From NCBI GenBank assembly GCA_022747635.1, contig JAKTNV010000003.1, positions 53,492,569 to 53,556,568 on the forward strand: a DNA stretch of 64,000 bases, in the 5' to 3' direction. This document shows, in pieces, positions 36,401 to 47,644 of the stretch (its first letter is position 1; every line of letters starts with the position of its first letter). A program made the position numbers and the translations under genes. The stretch comes from Hetaerina americana (lineage: Eukaryota > Arthropoda > Insecta > Odonata > Calopterygidae). Below the pieces are notes generated by a model. It was not told the origin of the DNA and searched no databases. It saw only the letters and a list, made by a program, of their open reading frames with translations.

Positions 36401-37455
36401 AGTAATTATTGATTGATATGACGTACATTATTTTCTTCCCCTTAAACACCCTACATTTTCCTCATCCCTTACCCTTTCCATCTGGTTCCTTCAACCTCCG
36501 CTATACACCGTTTAGGTGGATTTCGGGATATATGAGTAGATGCAGATAATTTTTCTTGCTGTTGTCCTATCGAATTTCGAAAGATGACTCCTAATGGCGT
36601 TCGTTTCGACATTCAATATCCCTTAAATTATCACTGTCGTCTCACCTACCAACGTAAGTTGATGCAAGGATTATGCCTTCCATGAAAGCGTAAAACTCTA
36701 GTGATTTGTACTTTTCAAACAGTCTATAGTCGCGTCTGTAATCTTCGTATTTTCAAAGTCTCTTAGCCTAGGACTTCCAATAATAACTTCACGCTTTCCG
36801 TTCGTTCATAGCAATTCTCCCGAAACGGTCAGCTTTTCCTCGTATCCTGTTAGAGCAGTAGGCGAGTGAAGAAAAATAGCCTGGCAGAGGTGTGACGCTG
36901 TGGCGATGGAGAACAAAAGAGCGCGTGACGTATGCAAAAAGTGCTTAGGAGGCTTAGTTCTCAAGGCTAAAGGAAAGACGGAGCCATCTAGAATGCACTA
37001 TTTTCTAGATGGCTTTGGAAAAGTACACCCTTCGAGTGCGGACGTGGCCGATTGCCCACCGCAGAGAGGAGCGGCTGGTTGAGCAATTTTTGAATTTTAG
37101 CGCCGCCGCGCATGGTCCGTCAATTTAGGTGGAAGTGTATAACTGCTAATGCAATTACATCTACGAGCAAATAATACTTTTTAAAAAATTACCGCATTAA
37201 TAGTCATTGTCGTAACTTACTTCCCACAAGACCATCTGGTATCCTACTACTAACCCTCCCTCAAACGTCCATTGGGTGACTTTTGAGGTACGTAGTGTGC
37301 AGCGTATTTATGAACTCGTTTGTGTCGAAATCACGACTCGCGGGAATGAATTAAATTTCATGACATCCCATTTAACCTGCGCGATATGACAGCATTTTTC
37401 CTGCAGCGTGTTTATTCGTTAATGATATCAGTTCACAATCCTTAGGCTTTTACCG

Positions 37456-37457
<2 letters not shown>
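36401..37457. other. A+T-rich stretch, no gene seen
   Basis: No motif-bearing frame. A small inverted match around 36985-37015 (CCATCTAGAATGC and TTTTCTAGATGG) is noted. Confidence 0.5.

Positions 37458-37507
<50 letters not shown>
37458..37507. repeat. (TA)n microsatellite, mariner target
   Basis: TA repeat ending exactly at the mariner terminus; the TA at 37506-37507 would be one copy of the target duplication. Confidence 0.9.
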
Positions 37508-37508
<1 letters not shown>

Positions 37509-38462
37509 TACCTTGATCAAAAATTTCCCGGAATTTATTCAGAAAATTAAAAATACAAGTTTATTCATCTAAATCTATATTGTCCCCTTCAAAGTAATCC
37601 CCATCGACTGCAACACACTTATGCCAGCGCTTGATCCAATCCTCGAAACATTTTTTATATTCGGTTTTCGGTATGTCCATCAGTGCTTCCTGCGATTTTT
37701 CCATTACTTCCTCTCGGCTGCTAAAACGCGTTCCCCGTAATGGTTTTTTTAACTCGATTGAACAGAAAGAAGTCACAGGGAGCCAAATCAGGTGAATTCG
37801 GTGGCTGTTGGATGGTATTTGTTGCATTTTTCGTCAAAAAATTACGAATAATGATAGCACTGTGCGACGGTGCGTTATCATGGTGCAAAATCCACGAGTT
37901 TTCTGCCCACATTTCTGGTCTCTTTCGGCGAATTGCTTCACGCAAACGTCTCATAACGCCCAAATAATACTCTTTGTTTACTGTCTGGCCTTCTGGCAAA
38001 AATTCATGATGCACTACACCGTTGTAATCCATGAAAACCGTCAGCATTGCCTTCTTTTTTGACTGAAAACGACGTGGTTTTTTTGGTCTCGGCTCATTTG
38101 GTGAACGCCATTCAGTTGCCTGATGTCTGGATTGCGTGTCGTACTCATAAACCCACGTCTCGTCTCCAGTAATGATCCTTTTGATGAATGTGGGATCGGA
38201 TTCAGCCTCGCAAATCATGTCTTTTGCGACGTCAACACGGTCTCTTTTTTGCATGAAATTGAGGTCTTTTGGCACCAACTTTGCTGCTACACGACGGAAA
38301 CCCAAATCATTAACCACAATGTCTTGGGCGGATCCATAGGCAATGTTCAAGTCCTCCGCTATTTCTCTGATGGTTAATTTGCGGTTATTGACCAACATTT
38401 CTTTTACTTCATCAATTTTTTCACCGACTTTCGATGTCGATGGTCTGCCACTGCGTTCATCA
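37508..38462 (-). mobile_element. mariner transposon, 5'-truncated
   Basis: The 3' terminus CTACCTTGATCAAAAATTTC at 37508 matches the ends of the copy at 23573-24895. The homology stops at 38462, inside the DDERSG codons, where a LINE 3' end begins. The first roughly 75 codons and the 5' terminus are gone. After the LINE tail only (TA)n follows, so the missing part does not resume on the far side. Confidence 0.9.
37561..38461 (-). pseudogene. mariner transposase pseudogene
   Basis: Reads DERSGRPSTSKVGEK, then the catalytic blocks TGDETWVYEYD, HDNAPSHSA and SPDLAPCDFFLF (D,D34D). After a one-base expansion of an A-run near 37745 the frame shifts and continues KKPLRGTRFSSREEV to RWHKCVAVDGDYFEG and a normal stop. 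Apart from this single frameshift the retained part is intact, so it is younger or better preserved than the copy at 23.7 kb and shows what that copy's C-terminus should be. The 280-codon open frame extends upstream into LINE sequence, giving a chimeric N-terminus. Confidence 0.9.
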
Positions 38463-38465
38463 ACT

Positions 38466-38760
38466 GGTGCATTTTCATGTGGTAGTGATGTTTCAATTTC
38501 TTGCTTGTTGTGTCCTGGCTTCCGTGTTGTAGGATGGCTTTCGTGCTGCATCATGGGGTGCATTTTTTTTTAGTTGTTTTGCAGTATATGTGTTTGCATG
38601 GGTATTGGATGGAGGGATTTTTGCATGAGTGTGTGCGCTGCTGTGGGTGTGGTTTTCCGTGTTGTTTTTTTGCATGTGGTATTTTTCCTTTTTACGGTTG
38701 GTGACCTAACACCCCCCGCCACACGCCCTTGCGGTGGCTTGCGGGGTATTATGTAGATGT
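38466..38760 (+). mobile_element. LINE subfamily A, 5'-truncated 3' end
   Basis: From TGGTGCATTTTCATGTGG to TTATGTAGATGTG this segment is almost base-for-base identical to 58711-59005. I noticed one difference, CGGTGG against CGGCGG in the hairpin. The 67-codon frame 38501-38704 has the same translation as 58744-58947; it is untranslated-region noise, not a gene. It abuts the truncated mariner. Confidence 0.9.
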
Positions 38761-38851
38761 GTATATATACATATATATATATATAATATATGTATGTATA
38801 TAAATATGGATATATATATATATATATTATAAATATATTTATGTATATATA

Positions 38852-38886
<35 letters not shown>

Positions 38887-38889
38887 GTA
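38761..38889. repeat. Degenerate TA-rich tract
   Basis: TA repeats with GGATA and GTATG interruptions lie between the LINE tail and the Helitron start. Confidence 0.85.
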
Positions 38890-40242
38890 TCTATATATAT
38901 ATATAAAGGAGAGTGTTTGTTTGTATGTATGTAATTTGTTTACTTTTTTGCTGTCATAGAAACAGCATTTTTCCAACTATGCCAGCAGGATACTTTTGCA
39001 AGAACACTATTGTATTCAGAATTGCCGAGATATTATACGTGGAATACATCAAGGAAAGTCTTTTGTAGAAGAAAAATGGGCAACTTTGATCCTGAGAATA
39101 ATATTTATTCATGTGACGCATTGGACACTTCAAGATCTTAGAGGGAACTGCAGTTTAATGGGAGGAGCTCTGGTACTCCTGTGTGGAGACTTCCGTCAAA
39201 CTCTGCCTGTCATTCCAAAATCGACTCCAGCCGATGAAATTTATGCCTGTTTAAAACATTCTGTTCTATGGAATCATGCCCAAGAAATTAGCCTTAAACA
39301 AAACATTCGAATCCTCTTAAGAGATGGGAATGCTCAAAATGTTGCAAATAAACTTTTGGAGATTGGAGAAGATAGATTAGTTATTGAAGCATCTGGTATG
39401 ATAAAATTGTCATCAGATTTATGTGTATTGGTGAAAACTGTCCGCGATGTGATACAAGCAGTCTATCCTAACGTTAATCAAAATTATAAAAATTTAGAAT
39501 GGTTGCGAGAAAGAGCCATTCTTGCTCCTAAGAACGATGATGTTAATGAAATTAACAAGGAGATACTAACCATGCTGCCAGGAGACGTGATAGAATATAA
39601 ATCGGTTGATACCGTAGTGGATGCTGACGAAGCCGTCAATTATCCAACGGAATTCCTAAATTCACTTGATCCAGCTGGATTGCCACAACATCGCCTTATA
39701 CTTAAAGTAGGATCTCCAATCATTTTATTGCGAAATTTAGATCCACCAAAACTCGATGCAATGCAACTGCAATGGGACACGATTGTGTGTGACAAAATTA
39801 ATGAAAAATATAATCCAGGCAGTCATTTTAACTGGAAAAGGAAAAGGTGAAATAATTTTTATTCCACGGATACCTCTAATCCCAACTGATCTTCCCTTCA
39901 ACTTTAAACGATTACAGTTTCCAGTCCGGCTAGCTTTTTCAATTACCATTGATAAATCACAGGGACAGTCTTTAAAGTTTTGTGGTGTTGATCTAAGATC
40001 GCCATGTTTTAGCCACGGGCAACTTTGTTGCTTGCTCCAGAGTAGGTTCGCCTAAAAATTTATATATTCTTTCTCCTGGATATGAAACAAAAAATGTAGT
40101 TTATAAACAGGTGTTAAATAAAAAAGATTCTTAAATTTGTATGAAGTAGTGTATTATTGTACTTTATAATTTGTTTTTATTTATATAGTATATTTATATT
40201 ATTGTTTCTCCCTAACCCGTGCAAAGCCGGGTATTCAGCTAG
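38890..40242 (+). mobile_element. Helitron, internally deleted
   Basis: The 5' end is TCTATATATATATATAAAGG followed by GAGAGTGTTTGTTTG. The 3' end has a hairpin ACCCG-TGCAAAGC-CGGGT (40215-40232), ten bases, then CTAG at 40239-40242. The flanking bases are A (38889) and T (40243). The TC start, 3' hairpin, CTAG end and A|T insertion are the defining terminal features of Helitrons. At 1.35 kb it is far shorter than an autonomous element: the Rep nuclease and the amino-terminal helicase part are missing and only the helicase C-terminal region remains. Confidence 0.88.
38970..40053 (+). pseudogene. Helitron Pif1-like helicase C-terminal pseudogene
   Basis: The frame from 38996 contains WTLQDLRGN, LCGDFRQTLPVIPKS (helicase motif III region), LKQNIRI, LRERAILAPKNDDVNEINK, and GSPIILLRNLDPPK. 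Near 39800-39845 the frame shifts. The second frame carries FPVRLAFSITIDKSQGQSL (motif V region) and CCLLQSRFA near the end. The Walker A ATP-binding motif and the Rep HUH nuclease lie upstream in complete elements and are absent here. It cannot drive transposition, but the ends might be used by an autonomous relative. Confidence 0.88.
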
Positions 40243-40255
40243 TAATATATATATG

Positions 40256-40335
<80 letters not shown>

Positions 40336-40336
40336 C
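40243..40336. repeat. (TA)n microsatellite
   Basis: TA repeats directly after the Helitron 3' end, so this element also lies inside TA-rich DNA. Confidence 0.9.
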
Positions 40337-40337
40337 A

Positions 40338-40555
40338 TATTGCCGACCCCGGTGGCGGCGGGGTAACGTCCTCGTCTGCCATTCCAAGGGTCGCGGGTTC
40401 GATTCCCGCCTGGGTGAGTTTTCCTCCTCCTAGGGTTTGGGTGTTTGTAAATGTGATCATTGTTATCGTTGTTAATAGTTCGATGTAAAGGCCAGAATGC
40501 GCTGTTTTCGGACTTATTCTGAATAAATAAATAAATAAATATATAGACACATACA
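40338..40555 (+). mobile_element. tRNA-derived SINE with (AAAT)n tail
   Basis: The head GCCGACCCCGGTGGCGGCGG has B box GGTTCGATTCC in GTCGCGGGTTCGATTCCCGC; the A box region TGGCGGCGGGG departs from consensus at one position. The body runs GTTTTCCTCCTCCTAGGG to ATGCGCTGTTTTCGGAC and ends GAATAAATAAATAAATAAAT. The tail type matches LINE subfamily D, a possible source of its reverse transcriptase. A CA/TG run follows at 40548-40582. Confidence 0.78.
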
Positions 40556-40582
40556 CACACAAATGTTTGTGTGTGTGTGTGT

Positions 40583-41824
40583 GCACGCATGCGTGCGAGC
40601 CTCAATAAAGACGTGTAATTATTATTATTTTTTTACGGGGTGTATATTCTCATCCTCATAGAATCCATCCACAAAATTGATGACAATAATCGAATAAATA
40701 CATTCGTTTTCTATATTGTCGATGTAGAGCCCAAATATACCTCACAATGCGATGTAGTACATTGTTAGACGCCCGAATGAGGATTTTGATGGTGCGTCGC
40801 ACATCGATGCAACCACGTATCGCACACGCCAACAACCATATCGTGAGTTCCTCTGCCAACAGATCAACGGAGAAAGTGGTGGAAACATGTACGGAAGACC
40901 ATGCCTAATTATGGGTTCAAATTCACCCGAGACGCTATCCCGAACGCGAAAAATATGAAATCCGATTATTCACATGGCAACGTGAATTTCCGCACGTCTG
41001 GTTGCGGAAAGAAGAAGAATATGGATTTGACCGAGAGACCTGGTCATCATATGATTGCAGTCATGCCATTTCACCAAATGATTCAAAGTCTATCAGGCCG
41101 AATCCGGAACTTTGTACACCCATCAATACGCTGGCGCGGTTGCGACATTATTTCTGGCGTTGATGCAACGATGAAAGATGATTGATCATCCTTCTCAGAT
41201 TTTTAGGACCAACGATAAAAACCAGAGATTGTCCAAAGTAGAACCAAGTGCACTTCGATGGAATTTTTCCGTAAATTTTATTTCTCAAATAAAATGAAAT
41301 GAGACGAAATAAATTCAAATGAAATATTTGGTCCCTCTTCCGTTTTAATCTCGGACTATTTACAGGAAAATCGAATCCTTTTATCCATTTATTTTGCTGG
41401 ATGCCATTTTTTTCATTATTTTCTGCCTTCCTACGGTACTGTTAGGTTAGATTAATATCCTCGACGTCACAAAAAATGCACGCTTGATAGTCTTGCAATT
41501 ACTCTTAATCTTGTTTTGAGGCTGTGTGTCAACGCATGCATTCAATGGCCTACTGAATACTTCCGACGGTCCTACGTATTACTTCACTGATTCATCGCTA
41601 TGCCACACACTCTTTGACAGGTTAAAATTTACAACTAAATTTCGGTCGAGAACGATCAGCTATTGCGTGATGTGCTAAGATGCGCGTTGAAGCATCCATA
41701 TACTTACAACGCTTGAAATTTTTTCCAAATTTTTTACAGCGCTCTTGATTCATTGACACCGCTGTGTCGTATGGAATAGAGGAGACACGAGATTAAGGTC
41801 CACATTCCAAACCCGAGCGGACTC
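40583..41824. other. Unique sequence, no gene seen
   Basis: A 94-codon plus frame at 40901-41185 has no recognised motif. Nothing supported. Confidence 0.5.
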
Positions 41825-41883
41825 AATTAAAAATAGCCATTTTCCACAAAATATTATTTTCTGGAAAATTGCTATTTTTAATT
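41825..41883. repeat. Short perfect-type hairpin
   Basis: 22-bp arms (41825-41846, AATTAAAAATAGCCATTTTCC..., and 41862-41883) pair with one mismatch around a 15-base loop. It may be a small miniature element or chance in A+T-rich DNA. Confidence 0.7.
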
Positions 41884-42690
41884 AATAATGATAGTCCACC
41901 ATATCACGCCTGAAAAGTCTCTTTTTATCCCAGCGGACTTCTCCGCCTTCCACCCACGCACGGAGCGGCTCGACGAGCGGGGGTTCCTACGACAACCTCA
42001 ACGGAATTACCCTTGCGCCTCTCCCTCGCCACCACAACCCAACGCACAAGAGTCCCCCCGGCCGCCATTCCGCCTCCCCACTCCACGAAGCAAACGACGG
42101 AGGCGTGCAATCACGGGGACGGAATGGAACTGCACACACAAGTCACCAGGAAACAACACCTACCGATGAGTCAACGAAATCAATAAGACGAGCGAGCAGA
42201 ATAGCGCCATTTTCGCCGGGATCGCATCCCTCGGATTCAGGGTGAGGGGACGGAAGTGGGTGGCGCGGATGGCGGCGGAGAGGGGGAAGAGAGCGGAGGA
42301 GAGAGAGAGAGCGTGTTGTGTTTGCAGTCGATAGCACACGTGGGAGTCTTGCATTCCGGGCGGGCACATCCCTCCACACGAGCACAACTCCTTCCCCGCC
42401 CGACACCATCGGACCCCGCCATCCCCACCCCCTCTGGGCTCCATGGGCCCTCGCGGCGGGAGGGCGAGCGTGGGGGCGGGGGCGGGGAGAACGGACGTGG
42501 GAGGGAGAGGTGTGGGGCGGCTTTGAAAACAATATAGGCGGCGTTTATGGGAGACGGCTAGGGCGAAGGGCGGTGGGGTCTCGCTGTGTGTCTGGGGATC
42601 GTAGTCAGGCGCGGAGGTTATCACGGCGAGGTTTACATCGGGGGAAGGAGAGAAAAGGAAGTACAGCGCCGAAGGACCGTTACAAGTAAA
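41884..42690. other. CpG-rich GC patch upstream of candidate exon
   Basis: 41930-42690 is GC- and CpG-rich. The 129-, 196- and 123-codon frames are mutually overlapping low-complexity translations. The only credible coding signal is the short segment just to the right, of which this would be intron or flank on the minus strand. Confidence 0.4.
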
Positions 42691-42702
42691 TTGTGTACTT
42701 AC

Positions 42703-42750
42703 CATTGTCAGCAGGACCCCTGGTCTCATGTCCTTTAGCACCTTCGCCAT
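42703..42750 (-). CDS. Candidate 48-nt coding exon, unknown protein
   Basis: The minus strand has a pyrimidine-rich tract ending TTCCATTCCCAG, then 48 nt, then a consensus donor GTAAGTAC (GTAAGT at 42697-42702). Two frames are open: ATG-first MAKVLKDMRPGVLLTM, and a shifted hydrophilic GEGAKGHETRGPADN. The third contains a stop. Length is a multiple of three, as expected of a frame-preserving cassette or microexon. The ATG directly after AG would also allow a first coding exon. I do not recognise the protein. Splice strength on both sides is the main support. Confidence 0.45.
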
Positions 42751-45450
42751 CTGGGAATGGAAGACAAGAATTTTGGGTGAGAATCCAATAACGTGCGGTG
42801 GGAGCTCGAAAAGAGCCTAATTTCATCTTAGAGCCTAAGTACCTCAGTCGTCCAAATTGGAAGTTTTATGAAGAAATGACGACTGCACCACTGATGAATG
42901 GATAATTCTGTATGCGCTTATGTATTCCACAAGTGATAAAAGAGATTGCGGCCAAGTTCGTTCGAACTCTACAGAAGCGAGAAAGAATATGCTCAATAAA
43001 TGTTCACGATTCCAGTTAACTCTATTATGCTAACCACCAGACCTCACGTTGTTTAAGGGCTGACGGTCGATTCAACCTTGCATTAAGCCCTAAGGTGTGT
43101 GAAATTCACACTCTTAGGGCACGTCAGTTTAATACCCTGAGTTGCATTCAATTCCTCGATTTCAGAAAATTATGAAACTTGAATGAACCGAATTTGGGGG
43201 GGGGGTTGTCGAGACGAATCATACGAAAGGGAAATAAAAACGCCTTTCTAGAGGACGAGTTCTCAAACCACTGGGATATCATTCATCCGATTATTAACAA
43301 TCATGTCACAAATAAAATCAATGGACCTCTACTAACGTTTATCACATTCATGAATCCCAAACTGGGTACTGTTGGCACAATTACTGCCATTGCAACAATA
43401 ACCTGTACAGAGATATACCTAAGATTAGTTTTACAACGCTCCTCGTTTAAATTCTCATTAATCTCCTAAACATTAGTTTGAAGTGTTTCGGTAAAAACCT
43501 TTGTGAATCCCAAAAGGCAAGATTCGTCATAAAATTGAAGTGTATCCGTTCCAAGTATAAGGAGATTAGGTGACAATTAAAAATAATATTTTATGACTAC
43601 TTTCGCGTTTTTAATTTATCATGCAAAGCTGAAGATCCACATCCCTAGATTATATGGTCAAATATTAATTCAAAGAAAACATTCAAGATCGCGGCGAAAA
43701 CTATTAATTAGGCGTACGTACTCGTAACTTACCAGACACTGTAAATTCAACTAGTTATAATAGATTTACGCCGAGTTCTTGATTACGAACTTGTAGGACC
43801 GCCATGGATTACCTTGCACCTTCATTGCTAGTCAAATTAAAACATCTACATCCAGTGAATTATAATATTCGCAGTGAATAATACTAAAAAATATTAAAAG
43901 TTTACATAGTGAACGCTGAGTTCCATCCGAGAAAATTCCACGGTTATTGAGAAAAAAAGCAGCTTGTTGTGTCCGGTAACGAGACAGAAAAGTAAACGCC
44001 CCATAAGGCGGGGTCGGATCATGCGCACAAAAAGAAAGTGTCGCATATTTCTAGAAGTTCAAGTTCCATATCTTGGATGGACATGAGCGCGGAGCGGGTA
44101 ATCATTGTTTTTGAGGCGTGGCAGCGACAGAAATAAGAGCAGAAAGAAAGACGGTCAAAGGGTATCACGGCCCAATGAGACAGGGAAAACGAAATATTCG
44201 GAGGAGCGTTACGGAAACATCTCAGAAGCCTATTAGCTCGTTCCAAAACTCCGCTGATACAGAAATATTATTATTATTATTGGGATATTTTAATGAAAGA
44301 ACACTTTTTATGTTCAACTCCTCCGTCACTTCCAGGGACCTGCCAAAAGGGCAGGCCAGACAAGATGTGAGGACAAATGCCAGACACCCCTTATCAGCTG
44401 AATAATATTATAATATGAAAAAAGTTGAAGCGTTCGCAAATGGAATGACAGATAACAATAACGTTTTCCGATTACAATTTTTGGGGTGCTTGAACTTGGG
44501 CTTTAATAGCAATCGCTAGCTAAGAAAGAACGAGTTATATCGCCAGGTGTTGTCTGTTTCTCTTATTTTATCTGAGTGGACTAATCTGACGACATAGCGT
44601 GGGATCATAATAATACCCTCGAATATAGAACACGAGAGCGCTGGACCTTTCTAAACACCTGCAATTCCTAGAATTACTACACTTGCCTGCTGTATTTTCT
44701 CCTGGATTAACTTCCAGCTTAGTATCTCAAGTAGTCCTGTAACAATATCTTCTCTGGACAAAATTTTCGTTAATCCAAATGATCTACTTCTCCCATTATC
44801 TGAATCCTTGATCTTCTTAATATATTATCTGATCCTCATATCATACCTTCCCCGATTGAACCCAAATACGCGCTCCAAATGCGTTCAAACAAATGAGAAA
44901 TATGAACTCAACCTGTAGTATTTAAAATAATTTATCAGTTTCCGGTTGAATTAAACGAGTTCTCTTTTAGTCGGGCTCGCAAGTTCTCTTTATGGGTACC
45001 CATGCGAAATCTCTTCATGCTTCAAAAAATACTTCATTTGATTCAGCCATTGTAATCAGGTCTGCTCGAAATGAATAGGATGCAACCGCTGACAAAGCAT
45101 CTACACCTTCAAAAGTACATAAAACAACAATGACACGCTACGTACAAATCGAACAGTCGCACAATCAGATCACTAGTCAGTGGGGACTCGCGCAATAGCA
45201 GGGGTTACGCAAAGACGACGTCTTAATTAGCCATTTTTTAGAGACGACAAATAAAAGCAACACACCACAAATGTATTCCGGTCGGAGAATTTCCCCACTA
45301 ATACCTCTCTCGGGGAATCTATACACAAAATAACATATTAAGGGGTTAACGATAAAAAGGCAAAATGGATCAGGGACTTAAGTATGTAGACGTTAAAAAG
45401 TAGCCGCATAAGGGTTGATTTCGTTGAAGACGGACATAACTCTGTGAAGT
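42751..45450. other. Mostly unique A+T-rich DNA
   Basis: 43062-43150 holds a body fragment of the 34600-class SINE (AAGCCCTAAGGTGTGTGAAAT). A 96-codon plus frame at 43179 and others lack motifs. I see no other feature. Confidence 0.5.
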
Positions 45451-45580
45451 CTGTCAGGAGGTGCTAGATCACCAACCACAAAACATCCACTCCAATACTA
45501 CCACCAATCATGGGACCCCGTGATCCGCCGAAAGGGCACGGGAAGAGGAGCGAAGGGACACCATTCATGCAACATCTGTA
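45451..45580 (-). mobile_element. Decayed LINE 3'-region pieces
   Basis: GGAGGTGCTAGATCACCAACC and GACCCCGTGATCCGCCGAAAG GGCACGG preserve scrambled parts of the terminal hairpin region. Low information. Confidence 0.4.
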
Positions 45581-45754
45581 ACAAAAATTACGAATGGTAC
45601 ACTGACAGTAACTATTCCACTGATTGCACTAGAAGGACAGATAAGGAAACCCATTAAAAAGGGCGGGCGCACATGCAACGCAGTCACTAATTATCAGGTA
45701 GCATTCTACTCATGCAGGAAGGACAACATACAAGTGCATTAGATGTAAAACTTA

Positions 45755-45866
45755 ATTTACACAACACCCCACCACCCAGCCCATGGGTGCGTGGCGGTGT
45801 GCTTGAGGACACCAGCAATGAAGTGGCTTGCGGAGTATTGTGTAGATGTAATGCAAAAAAAAACCC
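45755..45866 (+). mobile_element. LINE tail, plus orientation
   Basis: ACAACACCCCACCACCCAGCC, GGTGCGTGGCGGTG and TGGCTTGCGGAGTATTG then TGTAGATGTAATG end with the expected tail. No coding part. Confidence 0.6.
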
Positions 45867-46929
45867 TGTGACGCTGCGCTCAACCGCTGCAAGAGCACGC
45901 CTGACGCAATGTTCAATTCAGCAATTCCAATCGCTTGGAGTGAGATGGGCGGGGGGAGGGTAGACTCTACCTACCCTGAACACGATGACTCGCCCGGAGA
46001 CATTAAAACTTTCATTTACCCCGCAGGAATGTATTTACCACCAGACAGTTGCTTACGACACATGTTTTATTGAAATCCGACGTACCGCTCGATAATAAAT
46101 CAAAAAATTGAGGACCAGACTCTGAGAGAGCATAGCTATCGTCACATGGGCGGCCTGCGTGCCCGTGGACACGTCCACATCGAGGAACCCCCTTCCTCCA
46201 CTCCGGGCTTTAAGGCCTTCCTCCCCTGGCCGATGTCTCTAACTCGGAAAACCCCACCTCCCAATCACTTCAATACGCTAGCACACCGCCATTTAAGCGT
46301 GGCGAGAATCCAGGAGGGACGGTGTCCGAACGAGGAAGAGGGCGGAGGGAGAAAGGGACGAGAGGGAGGCGGAGGTGACCCAGGAAGGGAGCGGGGAGTG
46401 TAGGAGGGGGTTGAGGGGGAGTCGGAGGGTGAAAGGAGAGGCACCTGAATGCGGTACCCTCTATGATGCGAACCCGGGTCGGGGAGAGGAAGAGGTAGGT
46501 ATAGAGAGGGAGGTAGATAGAGGGAGGTAGAGAGAGTGAGAAAGAGTAAAAAACGGATTGCGAGTGTTGGAGATGTGGGAGGAACGGTAGGAACTAACAA
46601 CCGGAAGTCGATGCGGCGGGAGGATGACGTGGGGCGGTGTTTGGGATGCGGATTACGGATTCGGGACCCCCTGCCTCCACCGAACCCCTTTAGTTTCTAC
46701 CCCCCGCCCCATGGGAAGATTTAATCGGGAGGATTTTGGCGCTCGTGAATGTTTCATGCTGTTTTTTGCCTCCCCATCGAGCTCCCCCTCGAGCCCCGCG
46801 AAGTATGGAAATTTCTCTGGAAGCCAACACCCCCAAAACCGTAATGCTCAATCAGATAATGCAACAGATAAATTCAGGCACCGCGTTGTGAGGCACGTGA
46901 ATGTTTTTGCCGAGTACAGCCAGCGCTGC
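45867..46929. other. Unique DNA with purine-rich GC patch
   Basis: 46140-46800 is G/A-rich on the plus strand with GAGGGAGGTAGA repeats near 46505-46535. The 111-codon minus frame is proline/serine low complexity. No gene supported. Confidence 0.45.
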
Positions 46930-47580
46930 ACCGTTGTAATGCATAAGATATGAAGACATTGCCCCGTTTTTATAAATTGTTTTTCTAAAATCGTTAGAAG
47001 GAAGCTGTAGCCCATATAACTCCCATCTATAAAGGCGGCGATAGGGATAAACCAACCAGTTACCGACCCATTTCTTTAACATCGATATCTTGTGAAATAT
47101 AAGAACATATTTTTGTCACTAACATTATGAGATTTCTTGATAGTAGGAATATACTAAGCCACAACCAGCACGGATTTAGGAAGAGCTGATCTTGCGAAAC
47201 ACAATTAGGTATTTTCTTTCACGATTTACTCAGATCGGGAGAAAACAACAACAGCCGATGCAGTATTCAAAGATTGCAAAAAAGCCTTCGATTAAATCCC
47301 ACACAATAAATTGTTACACAAACTCAAGTGCTATGGTACCAATGAGAAAATTATTAATTGGATTAGAGACTTCTTGCCAAATCCCAAAAAAAGTTGTAGC
47401 GATCTATAGGTCGTGCTCAACGGATAGAGATGTAACTTCGGGCGTCCCCCAGGGAAGGGTAATATGGCCTCTTCTGTTCTTAATATACATGATAAGAACA
47501 CAGGTGTTACAGGTCTCTTATGAGATTTAGGCTGGGACCCACATGAAATACGAAGTAACAAGCGAGACTAAGACTTTTTC
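46930..47580 (+). pseudogene. Non-LTR reverse transcriptase, amino-terminal half
   Basis: Translation in successive frames gives PIYKGGDRDKPTSYRPISLT, RFLDSRNILSHNQHGFRKS with SCETQLGIFFHDLL, then after decay NFGRPPGKG, matching the TSGVPQGSV block. These are the fingers and early palm regions of the enzyme, upstream of the FADD block seen at 30440. Several stops and frameshifts interrupt it. This is the only part of the window preserving this half on the plus strand. Confidence 0.8.
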
Positions 47581-47644
47581 AGAACAAACGAGTTTAACGA
47601 TGACACTAAAGGAATAATTATGATCCCACACTACTTCATCAATA

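Noticed and set aside
38501..38704. 67-codon frame duplicated at 58744-58947
   Set aside because: It lies in the LINE A untranslated 3' region; identity reflects the recent copy, not a conserved small protein.
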